Shown: in pieces, positions 1 to 9,468 of the stretch
Position numbering within the stretch: position 1 is the first letter of the stretch
Layout: the number at the start of each line of letters is the position of its first letter
NCBI GenBank assembly: GCA_025560025.1
Contig: CP048486.1
Location: forward strand, 806,001 to 870,000
Origin: Agrobacterium tumefaciens
GTDB taxonomy: Bacteria; Pseudomonadota; Alphaproteobacteria; Rhizobiales; Rhizobiaceae
Length of the DNA stretch: 64,000 nucleotides
Reading direction: 5' to 3'
Position numbers and translations under genes: made by a program
Notes under the pieces: model-generated
What the model was told of the DNA's origin: nothing
Databases searched by the model: none
What the model saw: the letters and a program-made list of their open reading frames with translations, nothing else

Positions 1-549
1 GGCGGCGTAGGCCAAGCGACAGCAAGTGCATGCCCTCCAATGGTTGGATTAACGATACCCGATCGCCCGCATTGCGGAAATTTCAACGCCACAGTGATTG
101 AGAGATTGGTATCTCACCCACCGAAAACTGTTATTTTAGCAGCGGCATGGACACTATTGCCCGAAAATATCTTGCCTGAGATTTCTGCCAGGCTTGATGA
201 AACGGTCGCGACGCTCTCTAACGCAGGAATAGAGGTCAAGGTCCTTGGTCAGGTACCGTCGTATCGAGTGACCGTTCCAGACTTGGTAGCCGTACGCACT
301 CAAAGTGGAATGGCAGAACGAGGTCAACGATCCGACCTTAATGAAAAACTCATCCCCCTTGATGATAAGCTCGCCGCCCACTTCCAGCCATCTGGCCGAT
401 ACATTTCGGTGCTGAGATCCGTTTGCGACGCCGACCTGTCGTGCCCGTTGCTGACCGACAAAGGTCCGGTTCAGTTCGACTACAGCCACCTGACGCGCGA
501 CGGCGCATCCATGTTCGTTGGCAAATTCATCGAGCGGCTCATCCGTTAA
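1..549 (+). CDS. Acyltransferase, C-terminal SGNH domain (5' truncated by window edge)
   Basis: The frame is open from base 1, so only the last ~182 codons of a longer protein are visible. The end of the protein carries a DYSHLTRDGA stretch, the Asp-x-x-His block of SGNH hydrolase domains that sit at the C-terminus of OafA/YrhL-like membrane acyltransferases; these acetylate surface polysaccharide. The membrane part would lie to the left of the window. It faces the leftward tail operon tail-to-tail (6 bp gap). Inference: it is either a phage-borne surface-modifying (lysogenic conversion) gene or the first host gene; the sequence shown cannot decide. Confidence 0.65.
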   Translation, partial: GGVGQATASACPPMVGLTIPDRPHCGNFNATVIERLVSHPPKTVILAAAWTLLPENILPEISARLDETVATLSNAGIEVKVLGQVPSYRVTVPDLVAVRTQSGMAERGQRSDLNEKLIPLDDKLAAHFQPSGRYISVLRSVCDADLSCPLLTDKGPVQFDYSHLTRDGASMFVGKFIERLIR

Positions 550-555
550 CCAGTT

Positions 556-1128
556 TCACGGCCATCCACTTTCAATGTCAATGGCATTCAGAACTGATTG
601 CGTCTCCGCTTCCGACACGGCATCTTTTAATGTGCGGCCGCGCTGCCTGATCCCGGCGTAGTAATCTCCTACCAGAGCTGCGATTGCGAGACCGGCCCCT
701 GGGTCTGGCATGGGGATACGGACATTCTCGACCGTAATCCATCCCTGACTATAACTCTCCGGCCATGCGATAGCGCCAGTCGATGCAGCCATGGCGGTTG
801 TCGCCATAGCTCCCATGTCAACCCTGCTGGCATCGTCTAGGGCGACATGAAGGCCACCTTCTGTCTCAAACCCGTCAGCGAGCCGTGCTGCAATTTGATC
901 TTCTACTGATGAGAGTTTGAGTGCCTTACTATAGGAAAAGACGATTTCGTCGCGTGACACGCCTCTTAACTTTCCCATGACCTCCTCGTCCCCATCGAAA
1001 CAGTTTTCGACGGGGTGCCAAGAACATAAGCGACGCTCAGAAACAGTGAGCGAATGGAGGTACGCGGGCAGATCGTTTGGATCAATGGAAAACATTCTTG
1101 CCTGCTTTCTTTCTTGAAGGATGATCAA
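556..1128 (-). CDS. Tail fibre assembly-like protein (DUF4376-type C-terminus)
   Basis: A 190-aa protein translated as the last gene of the leftward tail operon; its ATG overlaps the stop of the tail fibre gene in an ATGA junction. The C-terminal half (RGRTLKDAVSEAETQSVLNA region) resembles the DUF4376 domain found behind phage tail fibres. Position directly after the fibre suggests a chaperone or cap for fibre assembly. Family assignment is by pattern and context only. Confidence 0.55.
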   Translation of the reverse strand: MIILQERKQARMFSIDPNDLPAYLHSLTVSERRLCSWHPVENCFDGDEEVMGKLRGVSRDEIVFSYSKALKLSSVEDQIAARLADGFETEGGLHVALDDASRVDMGAMATTAMAASTGAIAWPESYSQGWITVENVRIPMPDPGAGLAIAALVGDYYAGIRQRGRTLKDAVSEAETQSVLNAIDIESGWP

Positions 1129-1979
1129 ATGCTCAGGCGGTTCCCGGACATACGCCCGTTCACGATCGACGCGCCCGATGGAGTGTAGGCGCAGTGACGA
1201 ACCACATCACCCGTATTGAGGCGTAATACGGCAGTTGTCGACGTGCCCTCGGAATTACCGGTCTCTTCCACCGAATTCACACCGACACGAACACCATTAA
1301 CCTGGATTTGGGAGGAAAGATTATTCACAGATGGCGAGCATACCAAGAACGTATTCAATACATAAATGCCCGCATCAGCGGCTCCAATCGTGACTGATCC
1401 GGACGCCTCCGTAGACGCGGGAAGCACTAATGACTTTGAAGAATAGTTGGTGAGAACGATGACGCCAGCCGCGACAGATTGAGTGATGCCGGACATGATG
1501 AACGATCGGCTTCGACGCAACCCCATTACACGAAAGGCGGCACCATCATAGATGAGCTCTGTAATGCCCTGCATCTCCCCACCGATCAGGGGGTAACCAT
1601 CTTGCGAAATGACGGGCCGATTACCCAGTCCGTTCAGGTTAAGTGTCGGCGCAACTCCCGAAACCACGGCGACATTGATACGGATTGGAGCGCCGACAAT
1701 ATCCGCATATGATTCCGGGGCGGGAGAAAGAGCCGCAGTGAACGCTGTGGCCGTCCCTCCAGCGACAGCATAATTCACCTTTCCGGATTGAACAGCATGA
1801 GCAAGCTGCAGTTCGTTCGCCGGTTCCATACCGGACTTTAAAATAAAATCGACGATTTCGCGTTGAGGGGTTTCGATCGCAGCCGCAGGGACAGGTGATC
1901 CACGGACAGCGCCAGGCACATCCTTGTCGACATACGATGCATTCGGATCGGTCGATCCGTAGGGAGGATGATATTTCAT
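1125..1979 (-). CDS. Tail fibre protein
   Basis: A 284-aa protein rich in Gly, Ser, Thr, Val and Asn, following the baseplate genes where the receptor-binding fibre is encoded in Mu-like phages. The N-terminal ~60 residues (KYHPPYGSTDPNASYVDKDV start) look like a baseplate attachment segment; the C-terminal ~120 residues alternate short beta strands (SGSVTIGAADAGIYVLNTFL) as in trimeric jelly-roll fibre tips. It has no similarity to the template repeat of the retroelement at 34.6 kb, so it is not a target of that system. Confidence 0.7.
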   Translation of the reverse strand: MKYHPPYGSTDPNASYVDKDVPGAVRGSPVPAAAIETPQREIVDFILKSGMEPANELQLAHAVQSGKVNYAVAGGTATAFTAALSPAPESYADIVGAPIRINVAVVSGVAPTLNLNGLGNRPVISQDGYPLIGGEMQGITELIYDGAAFRVMGLRRSRSFIMSGITQSVAAGVIVLTNYSSKSLVLPASTEASGSVTIGAADAGIYVLNTFLVCSPSVNNLSSQIQVNGVRVGVNSVEETGNSEGTSTTAVLRLNTGDVVRHCAYTPSGASIVNGRMSGNRLSI

Positions 1980-1991
1980 TGAAGGATCCGT

Positions 1992-2711
1992 TCAACTGGA
2001 TAAGACAGGGATCGCCCATGCCGGCGAATGTTGTCGCAAAAGGCAAAGCAACCGTTCCGCTTCACCGTAGGAGAAGAGCGGGTCGTACCCGCACTCGCTT
2101 TCACCGGCCCGGAAATAGTCGACTGCCAAATCGGTTACCGTCACGAGCCAGTAAACTTCTTGCCTGACATGCCCGACTGTGTGCTCGCCACCGCATTCCG
2201 AAAAGCCGCATTCGAAGATTGCCGGCTCCTCGATTGTGATCGTAAAACCATAAGAAGCTGCGAGCCTTATGAAGTCCGGAGGAGTGACGATGGCGACCGC
2301 CATCAATTTCGCTTCGAGCGCCCGCAGTCTTGCCGCCACGCTCTCCTCATCGGCGGCACAGGCATCCGGAAGGCCGTATTCGACCTCCCAGTCGGGTAGC
2401 ATCTCATCGACACCGAATACTGTGCTTTCATTAACGAGCTTGAACGCGCGCGCGTACAACCATTCCCAAGGCGAAATTAGCACTCGCGTGAAATCGGCGA
2501 GCCGGCTCGAAAGAGATATTGCCTGCCCATCTGGCGTGCCAAAGGCAGCACCAGGCGGCCAGAGCGAAACGGCGCCGCCGATAAGGTCATCGTTAGATGG
2601 CGAGGCCAGACTGTCCCATGCAGACGGAACACCGCCGGCAGGTGCACCGGCGCTGGCCACTGTGGTTCTGGTGTTCAATCCCGGATCACGAGCCAAAATC
2701 AAACTCCCCAT
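1992..2711 (-). CDS. Mu gp48-like tail protein (DUF2313)
   Basis: A 239-aa protein with the DUF2313/YmfQ pattern: an N-terminal segment with LWPPGAAF, a middle WLYARAFKLVNE... LPDWEVEYGLPD block, and a Cys-rich ECGFSECGGEHTVGH to SECGYDPLF end. In Mu this product (gp48) lies between baseplate wedge gp47 and the fibre and probably links fibre to baseplate. It overlaps gp47-like by 26 bp, indicating translational coupling. Confidence 0.85.
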   Translation of the reverse strand: MGSLILARDPGLNTRTTVASAGAPAGGVPSAWDSLASPSNDDLIGGAVSLWPPGAAFGTPDGQAISLSSRLADFTRVLISPWEWLYARAFKLVNESTVFGVDEMLPDWEVEYGLPDACAADEESVAARLRALEAKLMAVAIVTPPDFIRLAASYGFTITIEEPAIFECGFSECGGEHTVGHVRQEVYWLVTVTDLAVDYFRAGESECGYDPLFSYGEAERLLCLLRQHSPAWAIPVLSS

Positions 2712-3771
2712 TTACTGGAAACTGCCCACCTATCAGCACGATATCGGCGGCCGGCTCGACGAGGGTGTGCCGATCTTCTCCAGTCACTCCAGATATGATT
2801 TCCGAATACCAGCTACGGGAGACAGTGAAGCTGTCTCCGGTAAGTCCGGGGCGGCATCTGGCAAGATACATTGCAGTGATGCCGCTCTTGATGGCCGCCC
2901 GAATTTCAGCGGTATCACCGGAAAGACCCGTTATAGTGACGTCCACAGGGCGAGGAACCGGGGCCGTGGCGACACTGTCATCAACACGGATCAGCCTCTG
3001 CTCATCAATGACGGCCTGCACCGCCTCGACATCGGAGGCAAGGGGAATGTTGTCTTCCCGCCCGTTGAACAGAAAGTGCACGACAATGCCACCGGGTGAA
3101 GCGGGAACACGAAAAGCCCACGCTTTCAGCACGCCGGACACGCCCATCGCGATCCGCTCGTAATCCGTCAGGGTTCCGCCGCCAGGCGGGTTGCGCTTAC
3201 GCTGCAGTCCGCGCTCCTTGAGGCTGTCAGCATCTTCTGCATCTGCTCCGCCACCAAGCCCGTCATCGTCGACCAGCCAACTGGTGCCGAGTGTGGGATA
3301 AAGACCAGGGTCAGCAAGAGATAAAAGGCCAGCGCTCGCACGGTTACCGGTCGCCCCTTTCACCTCGGCAACGATAGGGACCGCCAGTGCACCATCTGCG
3401 CCCGAGGTGACGGGCAATGTGGAGACATAGGTCACATTGCCGGAGACGAAGCGAATACCGGACGGATAAGTCGTCGAAGCTGCACCCGCGCCGGTAATCT
3501 CTCCGCGCGCAGTTGTTGCGGATCGCTGGTAGATGCCCACCTCGGCGGCATGGAGCTTGATCCAAGCAAGGCTTGTCGAGGTCGATAGAAGGATCTGTTT
3601 CGAGAGCCAGCCCATGCGCAGTTCGAATTCGTAGGAGATCACTGCAAGAACCTTGCCAACGATCGTCACGAAATTGTTCTTCAGCGCGGTATCCGTGCCG
3701 GGCATATATCGCCTGAAGGCGCCACGCACCGCAGCCGAGGCATCATTCAGCGAGCGGATATTCCACGCCAT
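2686..3771 (-). CDS. Baseplate J-like protein (Mu gp47-like)
   Basis: A 361-aa baseplate wedge component. It has the baseplate J signature region: GAASTTYPSGIRFVSGN..., then GATGNRASAGLLSL and the long NPPGGGTLTDYERIA segment with GVLKAWAF. Length and order (between gp46-like and gp48-like) match the Mu tail cassette. It overlaps both neighbours by a few tens of bases, as in compact tail operons. Confidence 0.92.
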   Translation of the reverse strand: MAWNIRSLNDASAAVRGAFRRYMPGTDTALKNNFVTIVGKVLAVISYEFELRMGWLSKQILLSTSTSLAWIKLHAAEVGIYQRSATTARGEITGAGAASTTYPSGIRFVSGNVTYVSTLPVTSGADGALAVPIVAEVKGATGNRASAGLLSLADPGLYPTLGTSWLVDDDGLGGGADAEDADSLKERGLQRKRNPPGGGTLTDYERIAMGVSGVLKAWAFRVPASPGGIVVHFLFNGREDNIPLASDVEAVQAVIDEQRLIRVDDSVATAPVPRPVDVTITGLSGDTAEIRAAIKSGITAMYLARCRPGLTGDSFTVSRSWYSEIISGVTGEDRHTLVEPAADIVLIGGQFPVNGEFDFGS

Positions 3772-4279
3772 CTATCTGTCTCCATAACAGTCCGAATTTC
3801 TGGTTGAACACGGTCTCGCCGTCCCGGCCGTAGAGCGCGATATCGAGGTCGAGGCGGTTTTTCGCCCGGCTGGCGACGGAGGTCACATCGATGCGTGCAA
3901 CTGCGCCCTGCGTCACGAGAGGCTGCAAGGCTTCGCGAGCATAGTCCTGCGCATCCACCTCGATGCCGTCGTAGATCGACTGCCGCCTCAACAGCCAAAG
4001 GCGAGAACCGAGAACATCTTCGCCGTCGAGACGATCGAAGCTGTCGCCGAGCCATCCGCGATTCTGCTCATCGTCCCGCAACTCGCTGTCCTCGACCCGA
4101 CGATCCGTCATCAGAAGGATCAGCACCTGCGTTGCCAGTCCCTGCTCTGCGCGAAAATCACCCGGCGCAAACGCATGATCGAGATCGTTCAGCAAAAGAT
4201 CGCCAACGAGGCCATCCCAGCCGAGATCGGGCGAACGATAGATTTCGTCCGCCTCGTCTAGAGGTATGATGCGAAGCAT
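3743..4279 (-). CDS. Baseplate protein, Mu gp46-like (GP46 family)
   Basis: 178 aa from the MLRIIPLDEADEIY start; an upstream in-frame Met exists at 4402 but would run back into the gp45-like gene, so 4279 is preferred. Carries the gp46/gp25-like pattern: LLLNDLDHAFAPGD, LATQVLILLMTDRR, RGWLGDSFD and GSRLWLLRRQS. Gp46 is a small wedge protein at the sheath-baseplate interface. Follows the spike gene by 10 bp. Confidence 0.88.
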   Translation of the reverse strand: MLRIIPLDEADEIYRSPDLGWDGLVGDLLLNDLDHAFAPGDFRAEQGLATQVLILLMTDRRVEDSELRDDEQNRGWLGDSFDRLDGEDVLGSRLWLLRRQSIYDGIEVDAQDYAREALQPLVTQGAVARIDVTSVASRAKNRLDLDIALYGRDGETVFNQKFGLLWRQIDGVEYPLAE

Positions 4280-4289
4280 GTGGCTTTTC

Positions 4290-4778
4290 CTATACGGGTG
4301 CACCCGTTTGACCGGTTCCCGGAACAACACCGGTGTGGCAGTGGGTGTCGCCGATATCCTTGCCGTTATGGCGGACCGACCCGCCCTGAATATCAACACC
4401 ATCGGCGGAGACAGTGAACGTCACACCGCCCTTGCGGATCTGGTAAGCGTTGCCCGCAACATCCACGACGATACCATCGCCCATGACCACCTTGATAATG
4501 TTGCCGGCAGCATCGTAAAGCGCCGAGCCGCCGCCAGGTATATCAGCCGGCCGATGGCCTGGATGCTCCAAACCGAGAACAACCGCGAAATCCGGATTGC
4601 CCGGAGACGGCAACAGAAGCCCTTTCGATCCCGCAGGTGGTGAAGAGGCAAAGCCGTGTGGCTCCGGGCGATGGATACGAGTGTATCCGTCATTGAACAT
4701 TCCCCGCCCGGAAACAAATTGTTGGCCAGCCTTCTCTTCAAGGCGGCCATCAAAGTCGAAACGTATGAAGCCGCTCAT
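4290..4778 (-). CDS. Baseplate spike protein, Mu gp45/gpV-like
   Basis: 162 aa. OB-fold-like N-terminus followed by a repeat-poor beta region (DAAGNIIKVVMGDGIVVDVAGNAYQI) and a C-terminal tip HNGKDIGDTHCHTGVV. The THCH pair matches the HxH iron-binding apex of Mu gp45 and P2 gpV. It pierces the outer membrane on sheath contraction. Its ATG overlaps the stop of the hub gene (ATGA). Confidence 0.9.
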   Translation of the reverse strand: MSGFIRFDFDGRLEEKAGQQFVSGRGMFNDGYTRIHRPEPHGFASSPPAGSKGLLLPSPGNPDFAVVLGLEHPGHRPADIPGGGSALYDAAGNIIKVVMGDGIVVDVAGNAYQIRKGGVTFTVSADGVDIQGGSVRHNGKDIGDTHCHTGVVPGTGQTGAPV

Positions 4779-5839
4779 TCGTCCTCGAAGTCCCCTTCAT
4801 CGATCGCCGCAGCAGAATAGCCGGACGTCGTCTTGCCGCGCGGGTTCTCGCCGCCCAGTGCGCGAGGATCCGCGAGCGAAAGTGTCGCCCTCGTCATCTC
4901 CGCCTGCTCGAAATCAATATCCTTGATGATCATCCAGCCGTCGAGGCCAAGCCAGTCATCGTCAACGCAGACAAGGTAGTTTGGCTGCCAGAGCTTGCCT
5001 GCCTCATCGCGCCAGCCGCTGACAACAATCGTCGCGGTAGTACCGTTGCCTGCCGCCCGCCGCGCGTGCCATGCGGCACGTTTTTTCATGCGGCCGGTGG
5101 ATGCTTCACCTTCGTGCCGCAAGATCAGCGTCCGCTTGCGGCTGATGCCGTTGTCCTTCGCCGACGACTGGCCACGAAACTGCTGCTTATCGCTGCCTTC
5201 CGTGGCCTGCCCGCGAACCTTGATGTCACTGTACCGGCCTTTTTCCGTAAAGCTGGCGCTGGAGCCAGGCAGGATGTTGACGCCCCGTTTCAGCTTGCCG
5301 GCATGCTTTCCGGCAGGCTTCGTCGCCAATTTGACGCGACCTTCCGGCGTGTCATGGATCAGAAGAGCCCTGCCCCGCGAACGACGCTCAATACTGGAAA
5401 ACGCGCTCTCCCCGACCATGAGTTTGTGGCGCGCTTCTTTCGGCAATTCGCTGCCATCCGTCTCAATGCCGATTCCGTGGCTATCCAGATCCCTGGCAAT
5501 ATCGTCGAGGCTCTTGTCGAGAATTTCGCCGCTCGCATGTTCTGCCGAGCATTCGACAAAATCCACGGTCCGAGAGACGATGCCGCAGGAGAGCGACCGG
5601 CTTTCTTCATCGTAACCGGTATCGACGTCGCGCACATAGCCGGTAAGCAACAAATCGCCGCTCGCCGTGATCTTCGTCGGCTTGCCCGGCATGACGGGCA
5701 GGCCGGATCCCGTGATGACAAAATCGGCATTCGCGCTGCGCGCAGCCTCTTCTGCCGACACCCTGATATTGATGCGCATGATCGGCGGCAGGCCGTCGCA
5801 GACGACCGTCTCGAATGGTCCTGTCGAAATTTCCTGCAT
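4775..5839 (-). CDS. Baseplate hub protein, Mu gp44-like
   Basis: 354 aa, the usual hub length. Shows the gp44 pattern: an N-terminal barrel with ITASGDLLLTGYVRDVDTGYDEESRSL, then SRTVDFVECSAEH and a C-terminal hub domain with YSDIKVRGQ and the DDDWLGLDGWMI motif. It connects tape measure/tube to the spike. The start codon overlaps the preceding stop (TAATG). Confidence 0.9.
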   Translation of the reverse strand: MQEISTGPFETVVCDGLPPIMRINIRVSAEEAARSANADFVITGSGLPVMPGKPTKITASGDLLLTGYVRDVDTGYDEESRSLSCGIVSRTVDFVECSAEHASGEILDKSLDDIARDLDSHGIGIETDGSELPKEARHKLMVGESAFSSIERRSRGRALLIHDTPEGRVKLATKPAGKHAGKLKRGVNILPGSSASFTEKGRYSDIKVRGQATEGSDKQQFRGQSSAKDNGISRKRTLILRHEGEASTGRMKKRAAWHARRAAGNGTTATIVVSGWRDEAGKLWQPNYLVCVDDDWLGLDGWMIIKDIDFEQAEMTRATLSLADPRALGGENPRGKTTSGYSAAAIDEGDFEDE

Positions 5840-6462
5840 TATTTTTCCAGAGCATTGAAAGCCGATGGCATGAGCAGCGGCGTGGAAACGCCGGCGATTT
5901 CGACAAGGCTTTCAGCCCTGTTAGCATCGCCGTAAAGCTGGTAAGCGAGAAATGTAGAAGGCAGCGATATGCCTGTTTCGACCCGAACCACCGGAACCGC
6001 GTCTGCTGCCTGATCCGACACCAGGCGGACCGCCACATTCGTCAGGGCAGAGAGCCACATATAAAGATCGACACCGTCTGCACCCATGGCCGAAACCACA
6101 CTCAGGGCAGCATCGCCAGCGGAGGCAATCCGGTCACGGCCCGCCCGCGCCTGCGGCCGGGAAATCCATTCCGCGCGCCCACCTGCGACAGCAAGTCCGG
6201 CGGCAAGCAAAACAGAGGCTGCGTTTGTGGTGTCTGCATCCTCGAATTGCCCGGATCGGAGGGTATCGAAGCCGGGTGCCGACGTAACACTCTCGGCAAC
6301 GACCCGCATAATCGACAGGCTTTCCATCGCGAAATCATCAGCGGAAAGCATGGGGGCAGCATCAAGGCGCGCCGCGATATTTTCCGCATCGAGCGCATCC
6401 ACGACAATGGTAGTAGCGAGACTGCCAAGCCAACCACATATTGCCTGTTTGTCAGCAGCCAT
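5839..6462 (-). CDS. Mu gp43-like tail protein, C-terminal part as separate gene
   Basis: 208 aa, starting in a TGATG overlap with the DNA-circulation N-domain gene. Ala-rich and helical in the middle (NAASVLLAAGLAVAGG...), ending with SLPSTFLAYQLYGDANRAESLVEIAG, which resembles the distal LysM-less end of Mu gp43-type proteins. Together with the gene before it, the combined length (~360 aa) approximates a single gp43, suggesting that a one-piece gene has been split into two coupled genes here. Assignment is by context and weak pattern. Confidence 0.55.
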   Translation of the reverse strand: MAADKQAICGWLGSLATTIVVDALDAENIAARLDAAPMLSADDFAMESLSIMRVVAESVTSAPGFDTLRSGQFEDADTTNAASVLLAAGLAVAGGRAEWISRPQARAGRDRIASAGDAALSVVSAMGADGVDLYMWLSALTNVAVRLVSDQAADAVPVVRVETGISLPSTFLAYQLYGDANRAESLVEIAGVSTPLLMPSAFNALEK

Positions 6463-6920
6463 CAGAACAACCTTCCGAATGCAGACGCGGCCACCGACAA
6501 GGCGCCGATAAAGGTGGTATCGACGTCGGCGAGGCTGAGAGAAGACAGAACCTCTCCGATAGCAGGTGCCGCGGTGAATTCGAACGCGACATACCCACGG
6601 CGATCCCGCTCCCGGGACCGGTGAAAATCCTCGACATAGGCAAGCTGACCAGCATCCATTGGAAGAACCAGCCTTCCGGGACCTGCGGCGAGACAAGCAG
6701 ATGTTAAGAGCGAAGCGGAAATATCACTGGCATCGCCGAGGAGATAAGCCGTGACGCTGAACGAGGGCGTCTTGAGACCCATCTCCTCCATGCGTGTACG
6801 CCTGCCGCCAGCATATTCGTGCCGCGCCAGACGTTTTCCGCCGGACAAATCCTCGAAATCCACCCAGAAGCGGATACCGCGAAAACTGGCGGGCCGGAGC
6901 GTTGATGCCCAGTCTCTCAT
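6462..6920 (-). CDS. DNA circulation protein N-domain (Mu gp43 N-terminal-like)
   Basis: 152 aa with the DNA_circ_N pattern at the start: MRDWASTLRPASFRGIRFWVDFEDLSGG, followed by GGRRTRMEEMGLKTPSFSVTAYLLGD. In Mu the cognate protein bridges the tape measure and baseplate hub. The sequence stops after this domain, and the next gene supplies the rest. A Shine-Dalgarno-like CGGAGA precedes the ATG. Confidence 0.8.
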   Translation of the reverse strand: MRDWASTLRPASFRGIRFWVDFEDLSGGKRLARHEYAGGRRTRMEEMGLKTPSFSVTAYLLGDASDISASLLTSACLAAGPGRLVLPMDAGQLAYVEDFHRSRERDRRGYVAFEFTAAPAIGEVLSSLSLADVDTTFIGALSVAASAFGRLF

Positions 6921-6945
6921 GTTTCGGTTCTCCGCTTAACGGGGT

Positions 6946-8904
6946 TTACTGTGCGCCAGTCGGCTTCGAGATATCCGGCGGGAAAGTCCTGCCGGTATCA
7001 GCGTTTGCGAGAGCTTTACCCCCCTGCGCGCCAATTGCGGTCGCATTGATCCGGAGGTTCTGCAACCTGTTGGCCGCATCCAGGAGTTTCTGTGCAGCAG
7101 CAGTCAATCCCGAGAGAAAGCTGTCGCCAGCGCTTTGCAGTTTTTGCGATCCGCTCTCGATGGCAGCAGCAGCAGTCTGACCTCCATCGGCAATTGACTT
7201 CCCAGCCTGGGTTCCCGCAACCTCGGTCGACTGTTCGAGACGCTCGCGAATTCCGCGAAACACATCCATGTTCGCAACTTCGGTCGATATCTTCTGTCCC
7301 GCCACTCGGCCTTGCCCGTACTCGCGGTACTGGCGCTGGAGATCGCTGGTAGCAGATGGTCCGGAGGCAATTTCTCTTGGGCGAGGTGCGGGGATGGGTG
7401 CGGAACCAGCAGGCAATGTCCGGTTGGTATATCCATGCCCACCGCCCGGGAAATCCCCGATAACAACCGGCCGCCCCTGACGGCCAGTCGAGGCACGAGG
7501 GCGGCGCGGATCGTCTCTGCCGGCCCCATATCTGGAAGCCCAATATTCGCCGAGAAACTTCTCGTCGCGGTATCCACCTTCATAGGCGAGATCCATCTCC
7601 TCTGTCGTGGAGATGACCCCAAGGTTCCGTCGGAACCAGCCCCACCCCCGCTTTTCCATGCCGCGCTGACGGGCGTTGTAGCGATCCAGCTGCTTGACGC
7701 CGCCATCCATGAGGGGTGTGACCGCAGGCGCGACACTTTCGCCCAAAGATGTTTTCAGTTTTTCCCAGCTGTTTGACATCCTGTCGATCGATGCTTGCGT
7801 GTCTCCGAAGATGCGGTTCACATCGCGAAAAACAGTGCCGTTGACTTCAGCGGAATTCATCGTGTCGATAAACCGCTTCAGGCTGTCGCTACTGGTCATC
7901 AGGGACTGCATGCCCAGACGGAATTCCTGATCGCTGAACAGCAGCGGAAGCTTGGAAAGGTCGCCCTTGATCGCCTCATTCGAGAGCCGGATGAACGCTG
8001 TGACGGCGTCTTCTCCGGTTTTCTTTGCGGCCTCCATCTCCTTTCGAAGATCGATGCCGAACTTGGCAAACTTCTTGCCCGTTTCTTCAGAATACATCTT
8101 GCCGAAGATGTTTTGCGCCTGAGTAGCGGCGCTGCTGGCGTCGCCTGTGTCCTCGCGGATCGTCTGAAGGATGGCAACAAGTTTCTTCAGACCATCCTCA
8201 CCCTTGTAACCGAGCGTCGCGAAACTGTTTGCGAGGCCGGGGATGTATTGCGCCATATCCTTCAGTTCAAACTGGCCGGCCTTGCCGCCCATGACCATGA
8301 TATCGAAGGCGCGCTGCATATTCTTCGTTTCGATCTTCAGGGCGTCGGCGGCCTTGAGACCGGTGTTGGCGATGTCCTGCGTTGCCGCGCCCGTGGCCTG
8401 CGCCGTGGCGAGTACGGAAGGCAGGAACGCCATCGCCTCATCCAGCGACTTGCCGGAAGCAACAAGCGTATCAATCGCCTCGATTGCGGGCTGCACGCTG
8501 TCGTAGTTCAGATCCTTCGCGATCTGCTGCGCCTGCGCGAAGGCCTCCTTTGTCTGCGCCGCCGACGCATCGGCCGTGATGCCGATGCGGGTCATCTGGC
8601 GTTCAAGCGCCGCAAAATCCTTGACCGTACCCGCAATCGCGCGGCCTACCTCATAGGCACCATAGCCGGCGATACCGGTTCGCAGCATCGTGCCGGCTTT
8701 GTTAAAGCCTTCGGCAGCGCGCTGCATTCCAGCCGAATGCCGATTGATCGACGCGACCTTGCGGTCGAAGTCGGACGCGGTCTTGTTGAACCGCGACATC
8801 TGACGCTCGATCTGGCCCATGCGGGTCGCGACGGAGCGGAAAGCAGGACTGGTGCTGTCCTTGCCATCGATCTCAAGCTCGGCGCGGATTTTCCGATTGG
8901 CCAT
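6946..8904 (-). CDS. Tail tape measure protein
   Basis: 652 aa, the longest gene of the tail cassette. N-terminal coiled coil (MGQIERQMSRFNKTASDFDRKVASINRHSA), then the TMP core with DYAPS-like blocks (FAQAQQIAKDLNYDSVQ, GATQDIANTGLKAADAL), a Ser/Pro/Gly-rich linker and a helical C-terminus. It sets tail length and is ejected ahead of DNA. An AGGA ribosome site lies 7 bases before the ATG. Confidence 0.9.
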   Translation of the reverse strand: MANRKIRAELEIDGKDSTSPAFRSVATRMGQIERQMSRFNKTASDFDRKVASINRHSAGMQRAAEGFNKAGTMLRTGIAGYGAYEVGRAIAGTVKDFAALERQMTRIGITADASAAQTKEAFAQAQQIAKDLNYDSVQPAIEAIDTLVASGKSLDEAMAFLPSVLATAQATGAATQDIANTGLKAADALKIETKNMQRAFDIMVMGGKAGQFELKDMAQYIPGLANSFATLGYKGEDGLKKLVAILQTIREDTGDASSAATQAQNIFGKMYSEETGKKFAKFGIDLRKEMEAAKKTGEDAVTAFIRLSNEAIKGDLSKLPLLFSDQEFRLGMQSLMTSSDSLKRFIDTMNSAEVNGTVFRDVNRIFGDTQASIDRMSNSWEKLKTSLGESVAPAVTPLMDGGVKQLDRYNARQRGMEKRGWGWFRRNLGVISTTEEMDLAYEGGYRDEKFLGEYWASRYGAGRDDPRRPRASTGRQGRPVVIGDFPGGGHGYTNRTLPAGSAPIPAPRPREIASGPSATSDLQRQYREYGQGRVAGQKISTEVANMDVFRGIRERLEQSTEVAGTQAGKSIADGGQTAAAAIESGSQKLQSAGDSFLSGLTAAAQKLLDAANRLQNLRINATAIGAQGGKALANADTGRTFPPDISKPTGAQ

Positions 8905-8913
8905 GGATGCATC

Positions 8914-9468
8914 CTATCGAGGTAAGAGACGTTCGATTTCGTGAACGACACGCGGAAAGAAATAGTCTTCGATCACGCCAGCAAGGACATCGAGATAGAC
9001 ATCCGGATTGTTGGTGATGGCGTGGGCCGGGTTCGCTGCGAACAATTCGCGGATCTGCTCGCGCTTGCCGGTCGCAGACGACATTTGCGTGCCTGGCACC
9101 CGGCGAAATGCACCAACATGGCCGCTTTTCATGGCAGCGATGAAGGCGTGGCGATATGAGCCGCGAAGCTTCGCATAGACGCCGGATGCATTCTGCACTG
9201 CGCCAAGACGCTGCAAGGGTATCCAGCCGGACTCGGTAACAACCTTTGAGGTGTTACCACCAGCGTTGAAATGCGCCGTCGTCAGCGACGCGACCAGTTC
9301 GCGTGGCATTTGCGTGTGCGGACCGAGGCGGGCAACGATGCGTGATCTCGCGGTCTGGGCTACGCGCGTCATGGCACGGCGCATCGCTTTGGTGCGGATT
9401 TCACCGGGGAGCCGCCGGAAGGCGCGCTCCAGTTCCTCGAAATCCTTGCTGTTCATTTCCAGTCTCAT
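8914..9468 (-). CDS. Minor tail protein Z-like (tail completion)
   Basis: 184 aa when started at the ATG at 9468, which forms an ATGA junction with the stop of the -1 frame extension of the upstream chaperone; longer in-frame starts are less likely. Basic N-terminal helices (FEELERAFRRLPGEIRTKAMRRAMTRVAQTARSRIVARLG) resemble the prophage minor tail protein Z family. Followed 9 bp later by the tape measure gene. Confidence 0.6.
   Translation of the reverse strand: MRLEMNSKDFEELERAFRRLPGEIRTKAMRRAMTRVAQTARSRIVARLGPHTQMPRELVASLTTAHFNAGGNTSKVVTESGWIPLQRLGAVQNASGVYAKLRGSYRHAFIAAMKSGHVGAFRRVPGTQMSSATGKREQIRELFAANPAHAITNNPDVYLDVLAGVIEDYFFPRVVHEIERLLPR

Noticed and set aside
1..549. Phage lysis gene at the left edge
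   Set aside because: The visible sequence has an SGNH DxxH block of acyltransferases, not an endolysin or holin pattern.
1125..1979. Tail fibre as a third DGR target
   Set aside because: Its C-terminus shows no similarity to the template or to the LFGGSW...GARGASDHL frame.
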